NCBI RefSeq assembly: GCF_019649055.1
Contig: NW_026570274.1
Span: forward strand, 868,001-932,000
Source: Paramacrobiotus metropolitanus
Lineage: Eukaryota > Tardigrada > Eutardigrada > Parachela > Macrobiotidae
Direction of reading: 5' to 3'
Length of the DNA: 64,000 nucleotides
Each line of letters starts with the position of its first letter. Within the stretch, counting starts at the first letter, position 1. Made by a program: the position numbers and the translations under genes. Positions 35,801 to 48,400 of the stretch are shown one piece after another. A model generated the notes under the pieces. The model was not told the DNA's origin. It did not search any database and saw nothing but the letters and a program-made list of their open reading frames with translations.

Positions 35801-37794
35801 AGATCTTGGTGTGCGCCCCCAGCAATGTGGCCATCGACCATCTGACCCTTAAGCTGATCGAAGCCAGCAAGGATTTCAAGATTCTGCGGTTGCTCCCGCA
35901 TGGACGGGATATCGAGAGTGATGCCATGCCCGATGTTGTCAAGCAGTACACCGTCAACGCCCGCTTCGCCAAGGAGCGGTCGGGTCATGAAGCGACGGAT
36001 GAGGAGATGCGGGCATTTGAGAAGCAGTGTGTCCAGGAGGCCCAGATCATATGCTGCACCTGTAACGTGAGTGCATCGTCTAATTTAAGGAAAAGTAATA
36101 GGTGTACGCAGTATAGGTTGTTTATTTCTGCGTTGTTAATGCTTCCAGGCAGATCACATTAGCTCAACGGTTAACGCACGCACTGTTACAACCTAAAGTA
36201 CGGTTGTGGGTACGCGAATCGATGACCTTTATTTTCGCTTCTGTGATCAGAACGTTTTCACTGCACATTTTCGTTACGTGCTTAGAGCAAAAAATTTATA
36301 CGCATAACCTTTGTAACAAAGACAAATAATTTTAATGACGTTCAAAATAATTTTAATAACGTCGAAAACTACGAGTGTTTATGTTGTTTCTTTCCACATT
36401 TGTAGAGCGCCGGTTTGGCCAGTTTGAGAGGCATTCCATTTCCGTATGTACTGATCGATGAAGCAGCACAGGCAATGGAACCTGAATGTCTGATCCCCAT
36501 CACGAAAGCCTGCGAAAAGGTCAGTCACACTTTTCTGGGCTATTTGTTGACTTTTTAGCGGTTTACGCCGTTTCTTGTTACATTAGCGGAGTTGTTAACA
36601 TAATTATGTATCTATATCTGCAATGAAATTATATGTAGCGCTTTTTTAAAACGGTTGCTGTGCGCATGAACGTTTTGTGGGCTCTGCAGCTGATTCTGAT
36701 CGGGGATCCATCACAACTGGGCGCCGTCGTGCGATTTCCCAACATGCAGAGATCACAGCTGACCATGTCGTTGTTTCAACGCTTGTGGGAACAGTGTCCG
36801 TCGATTATGCTGACCACCCAGTACCGAATGCATCCTAATATTTCCGAGATGGTATCGCAGATAACGTATGACAACAAGCTAGTGAACGATCAGTCCGTTT
36901 GTAAGTACTGCGTCACTTATGTCACTTATACGGCGGAAACAGATTCTTGACAGATGCAGTGAAATATTAATTTGCAGATAATCGGCCACCGCCGACATCT
37001 TTCTCAGAACAACTGTTCGAAAGCGCTCCTCCACCATCCCAGTCTGGCGCATGCAAAAAGAAATCCGTTCCGATTTTATTTGTGGATGCGGGCTACAACG
37101 ACGAGATATCGGCCAGCGGAACGTCATTCGTTAACATGATTGAATCGCATTTTATTGCCCGATTGGTGGCAAATATTCTTCATAACGGCGACGTATTTAG
37201 TGACCCCGCAAAAAAGCCAAAACCAGAGGACATTGGCATTATCACCTTCTACAACGGGCAGCGTCCACAGCTGGAGATTGACTTGAAAGTCCATCCACGC
37301 GTTACTGCGAGTTGCCTTGGCTCTGGTGTAAGTGTGGCTATGGCTAACGATCAGTGTGACAATCATTATAAAGGTCATCAGAGCATGTTTACTTTGGCTG
37401 CCCTAGCGGCTTTGATTGTTAGTATTTGTTTTCGCGATTGCAGAAAATCGAGATCAACAGTGTGGATGGCTTTCAAGGCCGAGAAAAGGAGATTATCATA
37501 CTGTCGTGCGTTCGTTCTGCCGACACCTTCTGCGGTAGAAGCACACTGGGTTTTACCGATGATCGGCAACGGTTGAATGTGGCAATGTCACGAGCGAAAA
37601 CCGCTCTGTTTGTCGTGGGTAGTCGGCGAATCTTCCAGCACTCTGCAGTATGGCGGCAATATTTTGAATACATTCCTCAAAAATCGCTGGAAGCTGTGTG
37701 TCACGCGCTACCGGAGCCGTGCAGCACCAAACCACAACCCTGTAAAGTTTGTCGATCCCGTCGTCCTGTTGTGGTCGAGGCAGTGGAGCAATAG
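32854..37794 (+). CDS. UPF1-like RNA helicase, paralog B, 962 aa
   Basis: Eight exons: 32854-32924, 33024-33119, 33923-34430, 34879-36066, 36406-36519, 36690-36900, 36978-37327 and 37444-37794. The total is 963 codons with the stop. Compared with copy A, domain 1B and RecA lobe 1 lie in a single exon (34879-36066), because the intron after the DPSCVSQQ-equivalent position is absent. The CH domain is kept (CAYCG, ENCQKWFCNG, HIVAHC, KCSSTKC, CCRKDA), with CCRKDA replacing WCRKHA, so one metal ligand differs. Motifs I (GPPGTGKT), II (DEAA), III (IGDPSQLG), IV (QYRMHP), Va (DGFQGREKE) and VI (RLNVAMSRAK) are present. The segment after the lobe 2 start is divergent, with a Pro-rich stretch (ESAPPPSQSG) in place of the copy A sequence. 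The acidic linker before lobe 1 is longer. Expected role: an ATP-dependent RNA helicase of the NMD type, with substrate specificity unknown. Confidence 0.9.
36150..36250 (+). repeat. tRNA-derived SINE-like insertion in a UPF1 copy B intron
   Basis: TTAGCTCAACGGTTAACGC at ~36159 matches a tRNA D-arm and Pol III A box. GGTTGTGGGTACGCGAATC at ~36203 looks like a B box with a small insertion. The next stretch, GATGACCTTTATTTTCGCTT, also occurs in diverged form at ~34697, in another intron of the same gene. This fits a degenerate tRNA-headed SINE family. Confidence 0.45.
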
Positions 37795-39258
37795 CGTACG
37801 CGAAACACTGGTTTTGAGTCTTGTTTTCAATCTTCCAAAGTTTGTAGAAATTAAAAATGATTTTTTTAGTAAGCAAATTCCTTATAGCGGGTGGTTTTAT
37901 GGTGTCAGTGCACACTGCTGTCATGTTGGGGTTCATGATTTTTTGTGTATACGATTCCCCATAGGTCTGTTTGCCTTGTTGCTTGTAGATAACGCTGATT
38001 GTTCAGCACATATACAGAAATATTGTGTATGAATTAGTTTTACAGTGAAAATAACACAGGTATCCGTGCAATGGAGTTCGATAGCGAAACAATAATTGTT
38101 AACCCTTATCTATGTATGGTTGTTCTTGGGCAATGACCAGTGCACAGATACATTACATCATTATACATAATCCCAAAATGATATGATCCAGAAGTTGAAT
38201 CGGCAGACACCATTACCGTACATGCATTATCTCTATGCACAATATGTTACTCACGTTAATAAGTCAGCTATGTAGTCACTGACCGGAGGGCAGCGAAATT
38301 ACTGCACCCATTTCACTTCGCGGGCAGACACCCTTTTTAATTTTGTATGAAACATCTTCGGGGCTTCTGTCGATTACATTTATTAATACATTAGCATTTT
38401 AGTCTTGTATTCAGAAGTTATAAAATTTAATAAAATTGCGCGGAAGAACAAGATCGCTGCTTCCGTCAAATTACACGGAACAGAAATACTGAAAGCTGGA
38501 ACGGTTATTACGCTTGCGGTTGCATGACAGCCCTTCCAGGTTGCAAGTACAACGGATTCTTATTCCACGACATTTACGGCAATACTAACGTTTTCACCAT
38601 TCAGGAGTAATTTTTTTACCGAAATAACTCAAAAATAGTCAACTACAAAGGAATTCGTAATAATCGTTATCAGGAATGTGTGCTTAACTGCATAATGCAT
38701 ACGAAGTATACATATTCCTATCGGTGGTGCAGTATACTGAATCCAAAGTATTTAATCTCTTTTTGCAGCTGTTAAAGCAAAAGGAACGATTTGAGATTAC
38801 CACCAAATGTGTATGAATCACACTTCAAATTTAAATGGAGCTCGTTAAGGATTTTATTGCGTGCACGTGATAAATTGTGTTTCAAGCTGTCTACTGTACG
38901 TTACTAACTGATTATTAGCTCAGACTGGTTTCCGGCGATAGTTGCTGCTTCTGGAAAACTTCTTGTCACAATAGGTGTTTGCTAGAACAGGTTTTTTATG
39001 CATCTATCACCGTGTGACTGTGCGTATCCGGAAATGCACGCCACAAGCGTCTGACGCACTTCCTATTGCCATCAATAAATTTTCAGTCTGTCATTGCACA
39101 GAAAACCAAAACGGTTTTTTGTACGCGCAAGGAAACGTCTGTTGCAGTTTTGCTAGGATTGATGGGGTTCGTCTTATCGGCTTGATTTCTGTTGATCTGT
39201 CCCAATTTACCCACTTCTCAGCGTGAGAAAACTTCACTTTTGAAGTCCGTTATCCAAT
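37795..39258. other. Spacer between UPF1 copies B and C, with the region shared by C and D
   Basis: No gene seen. From about 38235 the sequence is duplicated upstream of copy D (see 38235-39290). Confidence 0.5.
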
Positions 39259-39290
39259 ATGCCGGTTAAGACGGCACCGTTGCCTGAGTG
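38235..39290. repeat. Upstream duplication shared by UPF1 C and D (partner 49345-50460)
   Basis: Shared landmarks in the same order include GTAGTCACTGACCGGAGGGC, TTTATTGCGTGCACGTGATA, CAGACTGGTTTCCGGC, ACAAGCGTCTGACGCACTTC and the start-codon context AATATGCCGGTTA. About 1.1 kb of promoter and first exon was copied together with the gene. CACGTG at 38864-38869 is kept in both copies. Confidence 0.8.
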
Positions 39291-42200
39291 CGCGTACGTT
39301 AACGTATCTCTGTCAAACTTTTCTGTAACTTTCTTTTTATTCGATTTGCGCATACCTTAAAATATTTTACAATAAGTTTGCGTTTATCTACATATCTTGC
39401 TTCCTTGTACAGGTACTGCGGATTATCGAAGCGTCAGTATTTGGCGTACTGTAACGCAGAAAACTGTCAGAAATGGTTTTGCAATGGTACTCAGGATAAT
39501 TTGGGCAAAAGGTACGTAACACGTACGAGTATGTATCTGTACATGCATCGGTAAAGGACATCACGCAAAGGCGACCAACGTGGCGGGAAGCATCAAAGTA
39601 CAAGATAGTTCATATTAGGAGCGAATTTGCAGTTATCACGCTAAATCTGTGCATTGTTCGTTTCTGTTACAGCCATATCGTAGCTCACTGTGGAAAAGCG
39701 AAGCACACAATTATCTCCGTTAGTCGACAATATGTTTCCACACTATATGAGCCTCAGTGCACCCAGAAATTGTGTACGGTGCGGAATATCTTTGAACTGG
39801 CTGTAGAAGACATTGGCAAGCCATTCAACAAGCGGAAAACGTGGTGCCGGAAACATGCTGTCGAAAAGGACCTGGTGGGCCGTTGCCGCTGGAATACCTT
39901 GGTTGCCGCACACTTGGAAGACGATCAGCCGCAAACGCCTGCACATACGCTTACATTCTTTATCCGGCTTTCTGCCTGGTTTCTGGCCTCCGTGCCGCAA
40001 GATATCATGGACAAGAACAAGGCAAAGTCGCAGCGGATGTGGGATGAATGTGCACTTGATAAAGACACTGTCGATACTCTAGAGGATTTCTGGCGTGGGA
40101 ATCCGCGCGGAACAAAAAAGGAATTTAAGGAATGGAAGGTGAAATTTGCACTGAATTTTCTTGCGCAGTTATGAAATTGTCATGACCACGTATGGTGCTT
40201 GCTGTGAGACGCATGCTACATTTGGCACTGTTTTGCAGAAAATGATGAAGGATTTCCAAATCAACCAATACGACGCCTTTGCCGATACGAACGCGTATTG
40301 GAGACACTGGAACCGTTTGGTTCTGCAGCTATCCCGACAGGAAATGGACACCATAAAATCGCTGCCGACGATTGAGAACCTGACCGCTAAATGGATAGAC
40401 AACGGTTGCAACGCGGATATCGAAGTGCTCGTGCCACAAGGCGTCCTCACGCACTATCTCGAGAAAGGTCAACATGTGCGCGTTATTTTTCCGATTGTAC
40501 AGGTTGAGGGTAGTAAGATGAATCGTACTGCGACAATCTCCGGCAAGAAGCCGGCGGATAATGGCGGCGACCATATTACCATCCACTGTATTGATCCAGT
40601 TGACCGGGCAGAAGACCGTGTGACCGAAAGGTTAGAAATGCAGCTGCTGTGCAATGACGTCCACTACTGGCGAATGCTTCAAGCTCTTTTCAAAGTGCGA
40701 AACGATGGTATGTGCATGTCACCGCAAATCTTGGATGCTGTACTGGGACGCTGGACGCTGCTACAAGCAGCGCCGTACCACGCGAACTCACCGGATCCCG
40801 CCGGATTAGGAACTTTTTATTGGCAGCTTGCAAGTGAACAGCACATTACAGATGTGGCTGAGGAGGTGACTGATGAAGAGACGGCCGAGGTCGAAGTCCA
40901 ACCCTTGCGCATCATTACAACTACAAATACGCTGTCAGTCCACCACAAACCGCGGCCGTTCCGCAGGGAGTACGAAAATTCCGTGGCAGGATTTCGTGAT
41001 TTCTGTTTTGACCCTGAAAGTCTCGCGGTCGCAGCTCTGAACGCTAAACAGAAGGAGGCTGTTCAAAAGGCGCTGCTGAACACCGTGTGTCTAATCCAAG
41101 GACCACCAGGCACCGGCAAAACGGAGACGGCGGTAGCGATTATCCGCAGCTTAGCACTTCAAGATCCTCAGGCGAAAATTCTCGTGTGCGCGCCCAGTAA
41201 CGTGGCCATCGATGACCTTACTTGGAAGACAGCGCGTGATAACAGCAGTCTGAAGATTTTCAGACTACTACCCCATGGCCGCGATATAGCATGTGTGGAT
41301 AAACGTGTTGAAAAATACACCGTAAACTGGAAGTTCAGTCAGCAGCATGGTTCTCCGAATTTGCACGAAACAGAGATGTGGGACGTTAATGAATTCGAGC
41401 GAAAATGTGTTAAAGAGGCGCAAGTTGTTTACACCACATGCAACGTAAGAACTAACCTTAACATTAAAAATTTTTACCGATCTGGGAATTAGTATCAAAG
41501 GAAACAGCCCGGTGCATGGTACCACTTCTGTATACGAACTATGCAGTAAACCACCTTTTTGTGTGTATACAGTATTTCGCTTTCACGCACTCCAAAATAC
41601 TTGTCTGTAGTGCCCTTTCTATATCATTTTGCGGCCGAATAACTGGAAAAAACTTATGACTTGACATATTGATACAGATTTTACTTTTCAGAATGTCTTT
41701 TACAGCCAAGTTGCAAGATTGGTATTAACCAGGTTTTCGGTACACGACAGTGCATTTAAACTTTTATTCATTTTCAATTACCCCATCTCGGCATAAATGG
41801 TATTCATGCCAAATGCATACAAATTTTTCGGCTAGAGAATGACATAAAATGCTGCAAAAAAAGCGTTTCAAAGTGCGCAAAAGCGAAAGTTTAGTAAATG
41901 TATACGATGGTATCATGCATCGCTATTTTCTTTAAAGTGATCGGTTTGACGTGCAAAAGATTAACCTGCTTAATTTCTACGTGTGCCATTTTGCAGAGTG
42001 CCGGACTGAAATCCTTAGAAAGGATTCGTTTTCCGTATGTGCTCATTGATGAAGCGGCACAAGCAATGGAACCTGATTGCTTGATCGCCATAACCAGGGC
42101 GTGCGAAAAGGTCCCTATACTGATTTAATATACAAAATTATGCGCAATAATGCACACGACATTGCATGTAGCCGGACATATTTTAACCTTCAGTTTTGTA

Positions 42201-43477
42201 TTCTAGCTGGTGTTAATTGGTGACCCGGAGCAGCTCGGGACGGTTGTAAGTTTCCCGAATCTCCAGAAATCGCAGTTGGGAAGGTCGCTGTTTGAGAGGC
42301 TGTGGGGAGCGGAGCGATTTCCAGCGGGTGCTCGTGTCACGCTGACCCAGCAGTACCGTATGCATCCAGCCATTTCCATGATGGTGTCGCAGATCACTTA
42401 CGAAGACCAGTTGGTGGATGACGGTTGCGTTTGTAAGTGTTTAAAACTGTTCAAATTAATACGTATTTTACAGTACGAAGTAGTTGCGTTTGAATGGCAC
42501 TCGTAACATTTTCTGGGCGCTTCAATCTGCAGTGCGCCGAGCTTCGGCATCGACTGTTCTGGACCGCATTTTCAAGTACTCTACGCAACACCGTGTTAAT
42601 AAAAAACGCGCTTTCTTAAACGCAAATGGATTTTCGCGAAGAGTGACCGGTGATATTCCCATGGTTTTTGTGGATTTGGCGCATAATGATGAATTGTCGG
42701 GCATCGGTACATCCTTTGTCAACATGGGCGAGGCGCACGTCATCGCACGCCTGGTGGCTAATATTCTGCATAAGGACGAAGCCGACGCAACCATGAAACC
42801 ATCCCCAGACAACATTGGCTTAATAACATTCTACAATGGGCAAAGGTCACAGCTGAGAATCGATTTGCAGCGCCACGCTGATGCCCATAGCCTGCCGCAC
42901 GTGGTACGTTCAGTCGAATTAAAATAATAAGATGTAGACATATTGCGAGCAGTTCATTCGTACGCTTCAGCCTTGACGATACGCTGCACGTACCGTATAC
43001 TGTAATCAGTACGGTATGTGCAATAGTTAAAAAGCGATTTACATGGATATTGATGACTGATGTTATGAAAACCCGCAAATCCAATGTTTCCAGGATATAG
43101 AGATCAACAGTGTGGATGGATTTCAAGGACGGGAGAAGGACATTATCATCTTATCGTGCGTCCGTTCATCTGAAACGTACATGGGCCGGCGCACTCTGGG
43201 CTTCACGGATGACAAACGGCGTCTAAACGTTGCACTGTCCCGCGCGAAGAAGGCGCTGATTATTGTGGGCAATAGCGAGGTGTTCGAGCATTCTGAGCTT
43301 TGGCAACAGTATTTTCAATATATTCCTCGTGAGCCCTTGGACATGGTGTGCCGTTTCCTGAGAATGTTATGCAGCACCCTTCCTCGTGGAGGATGTCAAA
43401 TCTGTCCGGAAGGCAGCAACCGACGTGTTCAGTCCGCTATGAGAGCTTTCCAAGTTCGGCAAGATTTGGGCAGGTGA
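39259..43477 (+). CDS. UPF1-like RNA helicase, paralog C, 966 aa
   Basis: Eight exons: 39259-39293, 39413-39511, 39673-40138, 40239-41444, 41997-42110, 42207-42432, 42533-42903 and 43094-43477. The total is 967 codons with the stop. The architecture matches copy B, with domain 1B and RecA lobe 1 in one exon. CH-domain landmarks are CAYCG, NAENCQKWFCNG, SHIVAHC, C.QKLC and WCRKHA. An acidic linker (EEVTDEETAEVE) precedes lobe 1. Helicase motifs are GPPGTGKTE, DEAA, IGDPEQLG, QYRMHP, FYNGQR, DGFQGREKD and RLNVALSRAK. The exon with motifs III-IV is 15 bases longer than in A and B; the insert (AERFPAGAR region) is shared with D. This and the shared upstream block make C and D sisters. The donor after exon 5 (GTCCCTA) is weak. 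Likely an ATP-dependent RNA helicase of the NMD type. Confidence 0.9.
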
Positions 43478-44049
43478 TCCAGAAAAAAAGATCAAACAGT
43501 TCTTTTGCTTGCAAAAGCATATTAGAATTCCCGGGCAGTCCGAATTTTTTGTCTTCCCAACCGCGGCAGTCGATTTCAACACTGCTACGCGGAATATATA
43601 AAAATTAATACAAATACAAGCAACGTTTTAGCCATTTTAACAACCGATACTCTTTTGTTTTATTTTGTCTTTTCTTCGGGTGATGCTCGACATTGTAACT
43701 TTTGGTGTTGGCAAGACTAAAATGAAAACTGAAAGAAAATTTAAAAATAAAAAAAGCTAGACAAAATGACAAGTTGACAAAAGATTAATATCGTACAGCA
43801 GTATGACAGCAAAGGATTTCCAAGTAAACACTCTGCTAGCCACTGCTGGTTGACATACCTACAGTATGCAGTTCGTGCGCTGACCTTTATGCGCATTGCT
43901 GCATATTCTACGATACAGACACTTTTCGAACAGATTGGGTAGGGAAACTATTTTCATAGATAAGAGTAGTGAAACGCTTAGAGTAGTGATCCACATTTTG
44001 TAACTTCTAAATCTGGCCATAGCCGGTTTCCTAAACGATTTCATGAGAA
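43478..44049. other. Spacer downstream of UPF1 copy C
   Basis: About 570 bp with no gene seen. AATAAA near 43747 could be the copy C poly(A) signal. Confidence 0.4.
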
Positions 44050-44692
44050 ATGATGCCATTTGCACATGCTTTAGCTACTGGCCAGGAAGCTTTGTTCTTT
44101 GTACCGTGTGACAGCACTTTGTTTTACTTTTTAACCACATTGCTCGTGCTGCAAACGCTGCGGATCATTTCCCTGGATAGATCATGGGCGGTGACCTTTA
44201 TTGCCACTTGTACACGGCATTTCACCCGATTTAATCGCATTAATTTGGTATGCAAGATTCTCTGGAATGCGGAATACGGATACATCGGAATCACCGATAA
44301 TCCGCAAGGCGGTTCTTGGTATCCTTTCCTGCATCCATCCTACGCTAGTCCTTTTTACCTTATTAATTGGTTTTGGACGCCTGTTATAATGACTGAGGCC
44401 GCGTATGGTGCGACATTTTGGCAGATCTATTTGTAGTACAGTACGTCGCAGTGGTCGGGTGAACAACATTAACGCAACGTCCGATGCTTTAACAAAGCAG
44501 CAGGAGAATTCGGCGAATTCAGAAAGAACGTTAAATTTGCATCCTACACTCGCTGCTCTTATTGTTGGCTACGCTGATTATTACAGTCATTGTCGCCATA
44601 CATCACGTACAATGGCACAAGGTATTTTTACGATAACGGATAACCTACTGGGTGGCGTGTCTGCTATCGGCAGTCAATCCGTTCTTGTTTAA
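44050..44692 (+). pseudogene. GPCR pseudogene related to the orphan receptor family
   Basis: A 128-codon open stretch contains SLDRSWAVTF, matching the SLNRLWAVTF end of TM3 in the intact receptor at 6748-7902. Downstream is a hydrophobic TM5-like segment (LINWFWTPVIMTEAAYG) that ends at a stop after QIYL. The next frame (44405-44692) continues with a polar stretch suited to the third intracellular loop. TM1, TM2, TM6 and TM7 are not recognisable. The pieces are in receptor order but in different frames, so I read this as a decayed receptor on the opposite strand to the intact one, inserted between UPF1 copies C and D. Confidence 0.5.
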
Positions 44693-45475
44693 TATACATA
44701 ACGCCCTTGAAAAGCTGGTGAAGCGATGTGCACGGACACGTCGCGGTGATAATGCCGTTCAGTCTACGCAACAAACGTGTTAAAAAGGCACGGGATCTGC
44801 TACCATCGGAACCAATAACGAAAACCTTGTCGTTGTTGGCTAATAGCTTTTTTTCTGCGGTTTATACCTATGCTGTTTATACACTATGTACTTACTGAAA
44901 CGCAGTAAATACGGCTGCATAATATATTACACAATATCGTAATTATCATTTACCGTATATGAAGCACAGCATTCCTTATTAATTTTACTTATCAGCAAAA
45001 AAGCTAAAGTTACAGTACTAACTCAACTCACTAGTCACTACACTCCAAGTGTGCAGTACGGATGCTTTCGCAAATGCGCCATCCAAAACAACAGGCGGTC
45101 ACAGACTGTTATATCTGCCGGTCGCCATAATCATCGGCTCCTTTGACCAGCGGCCCGATGCAGCGTGGTGAATCATCCTTAAGCCGCAGCTCCCACGATT
45201 TTCTGATAACGCCAGACTCGTTACCGGCTCACCACTGTCCAGTGTTACAGGCTGGCAGCTGACGCGGCACTTCATGAATTGACCACTTACACACACCTAC
45301 CACTTACACACACAACCTATGTGTAATCAGTGCCCTTTGATTTCTGAGATTTGTATAAGCTTCGATTCTTCTCCGCCTAAAATTTTGTGGACTTGTTGTA
45401 TCAGGTCAGTTTAACCATAGTGCGGTTTTAATCTTTCAATAGCGAACGTCCATCCACAGACTGCGGTTTCATAAG
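44693..45475. other. Spacer upstream of the AIG1-like GTPase
   Basis: About 780 bp with no gene seen. A CCACTTACACACAC repeat occurs twice near 45290-45320. Confidence 0.4.
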
Positions 45476-48400
45476 ATGTCGTCAACAGCAGCAACGGTTG
45501 TTAAACAAGAGGCGGACCTCGATGACTGCCCGCGTTTTGTCTCACGGCACAACTGGTCGGCTACCAGTAGGGATGACCTTCTGCAGATCCTCCGAAGTCG
45601 CCGTTTTGATCCTGGGCGACATTCCTGAAGATTTTCTCAAAGAAATCAAAGAATTTGCTGATGTGTATGTTCTGCATGCCAGCCAGCAAGAAAGCATTAT
45701 CAACCCCGCCGACTATGACAGTGCTCTGGAGTTGTTCTTCCGTCTGATGGATACTTGTGCGAATAAACTAGATCACTGTCGCTTTGTCTTCGTTGGGGCA
45801 TGGTTACAGGGAGGAAGATCAAGCGGAGACCCGGCATCCTCAACTTTACGTTATTACAGCAATGGAATGCTTATTTGCGATAACCTTGCCGTTGGACCGG
45901 ATATCGAAGTGACCTGTACTGCTGCAAAGTCACTCGCCATCCATGAAATTACTCCGAAGCCAGTGAAAGTTGCCACTGTTCACTTACCTTGTCCTGGAGT
46001 ACGACATAGAAATTGCTGTTCGATTGAACAGCTGTTTGAGTGGGATTGTGTGACATGCGGTCAGCTGCTGGAATATGGTTTTGACGAGCATTTCTACTGT
46101 GGATGCGGGAAAGCCCCGGCAGTGTCGTTCGTGTTCCGTTGCGCGCATGGTGGAGGATTTCTGTCGTCGAGCAGACAGATCTGTTGTGCGCGTTAACTGA
46201 AATGCAGCCGCCTCCAGAACTGAACATCCTAATTCTAGGTGAGTTGGTTGGTTGTCCTCTCTTTTTTTTTATTGCATTCTGAAGGAAATCTGTGGTCATC
46301 ACTTTGTAGTGATTAAAACACTTTGATCGTTTTTCACTAGCCAACTGCAGTACATTTTACTAGCTGGTTTCTTCAGTTAATGTAGAGAAATTTTTTGCGG
46401 GCGTTGTGTACTGTATGCTGCGCATTTATTTACTTACTCAAACGTAACCAGTACGTACCCGACGTGGAGAAATCGAAACAGTGTCTCATATCTATGTAAA
46501 TGTTCTGGGAACTGGTATTTCAGGTAATAAGTTCTGCTCAAATATTCTTCGAGCAGAAGCGTTATTTAACCTTTGAGTTTCGAAAGTGAGCGTTGTGTCC
46601 TTATGATCTCTTATTACGGACCTTTCGACTGCGCCTGCAGCGAAAGGAACAGCGCTGTCTGTAAGTGTAAAGAGTAGCACATATTCGGTCTCAAATCAGA
46701 GGGAAACAGTAAAGATTAGTTCAAGTTTTATTATATAGACGCTTTATAATAATTACTTGCATACAGTGCTGTTTGTGTACTAAGCTTTGATAATTTTGTT
46801 TACTGTATTTCTGTTCACAGTATTGTGTTAATGTGTCGTCGCAAAGTTAAAAAAAACGGTTTTTAGATCCGCTTCGCGAAGCGGCGCTATCAGTGTCATA
46901 ACTCCTAAGGTATCGATGTATCATAAGGTAATGAATGGTCCACGAGGTGCAGTAAAATTCATTTACGTACTGTATCGTGCTGTACTGTATACGGTATAAT
47001 TATGTACCGTACTGTGTTGTAGTAGATTGTATTGGACTGCACTTACCACATTCTCGTATTCCTGTTCGTTATAAGCAGAAGTATAAGCAGAAGTTACTGT
47101 CATATTAACCAGTTGTCTAAGCATTTACGAGATACGAGTACTGTATAAAACCAAACTCCTTTCCGCAGGTGAGACCGGCGTCGGCAAATCCACCTGGTTG
47201 AATGGAATAGCTAATTTTTTGATGCACCCAACACTCGACGCCGCCCTTACCGACCCGCAGGCATTAATTCCAACTCGCTTCACAATGACCGATCGGAGTC
47301 TGCAGCAGCGAGTGGTGTCCATGGGGGAAAGTGACAACGAGCACAACAATGTCACAGGTCAGTCCGTAACGCAGCTGCCGAAGACGTACGTTCTGAAAAA
47401 GGGCGATACTATCGTATGTTTGATTGACACACCGGGAATTGGTGACACGCGGGGCGTGGATCAAGACAAAAAGAATTTCGAATCCATCATGACGCATCTG
47501 TCTAACCTGGAGAAAGTTCATGGCATCTGTATTCTGTTGAAGCCTAACGATTCCCGCTTGAACGTCATGTTCCGTTTCTGCATCAAGGAGCTGCTGACGC
47601 ATCTGCACCGGGACGCATGCCATAATATGGTCTTTGTGTTTACACACACACGATCCACTTTTTATCGTCCAGGTGATACGTTCCCGGTTCTGAAGAAATT
47701 GCTCCAGGCCGAAGGAGGCTTGAATATTCCGTTGAATCTGGATACGGTCTACTGCATGGACAGCGAAGTGGTGCGTTTCATGGCCGCCGCGAAATCGGGG
47801 GTGGAGCATGCGGCAACGGAGATGCGGAGTTTCGGTGAGAGCTACCAGAAGTCGGTGGAAGAGACGAATCGCTTGTTACATCACATTACCACACGAACTC
47901 CCCATGTGCTGCAGAATACGCTGTCACTCAACGACGTGCGTCGAATGATTTTGACGTTTACCGAACCGCTGGCGCACGTGACCCTTAACGCTCAGACCAA
48001 CCTCAAGTTAGCCCAAGAAAAAGTGAAGAAAATCGAGGAGACGCAGTTGAGTAAGCAGCAGCTGCAGCGGGAACTGTACGTGCCGGTGGTGGATCTGCAA
48101 GCAGTGGCTCTGGGCTATCCACGGACTGTTTGCACATCTACCTCCTGTATCTCTCCGCGTAATCGGCCAGAAAGTGGATTACAGTACATGGTGTCATGAG
48201 CATTGCTATTCGTTGGGGATTGAACTCGGGAAGTATCCTAATCCGGAGCTCCAAAAATGTACCGCAATGCAGCCCACGGGATGGGTGTGCGGTCACTGTG
48301 GATGTTCCTGGGAGAAGCATTTGCATATCGCCTACGAGACGTATGAAGTGGAAAGAAAAGATGTGGATCAGAACGTGATGAAATTATTACGCCAGAGAGA

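Noticed and set aside
46905-46925. CTCCTAAGGTATCGA resembling a conserved large-subunit rRNA or I-CeuI-type site
   Set aside because: Only about a dozen bases match and there is no surrounding rRNA sequence.
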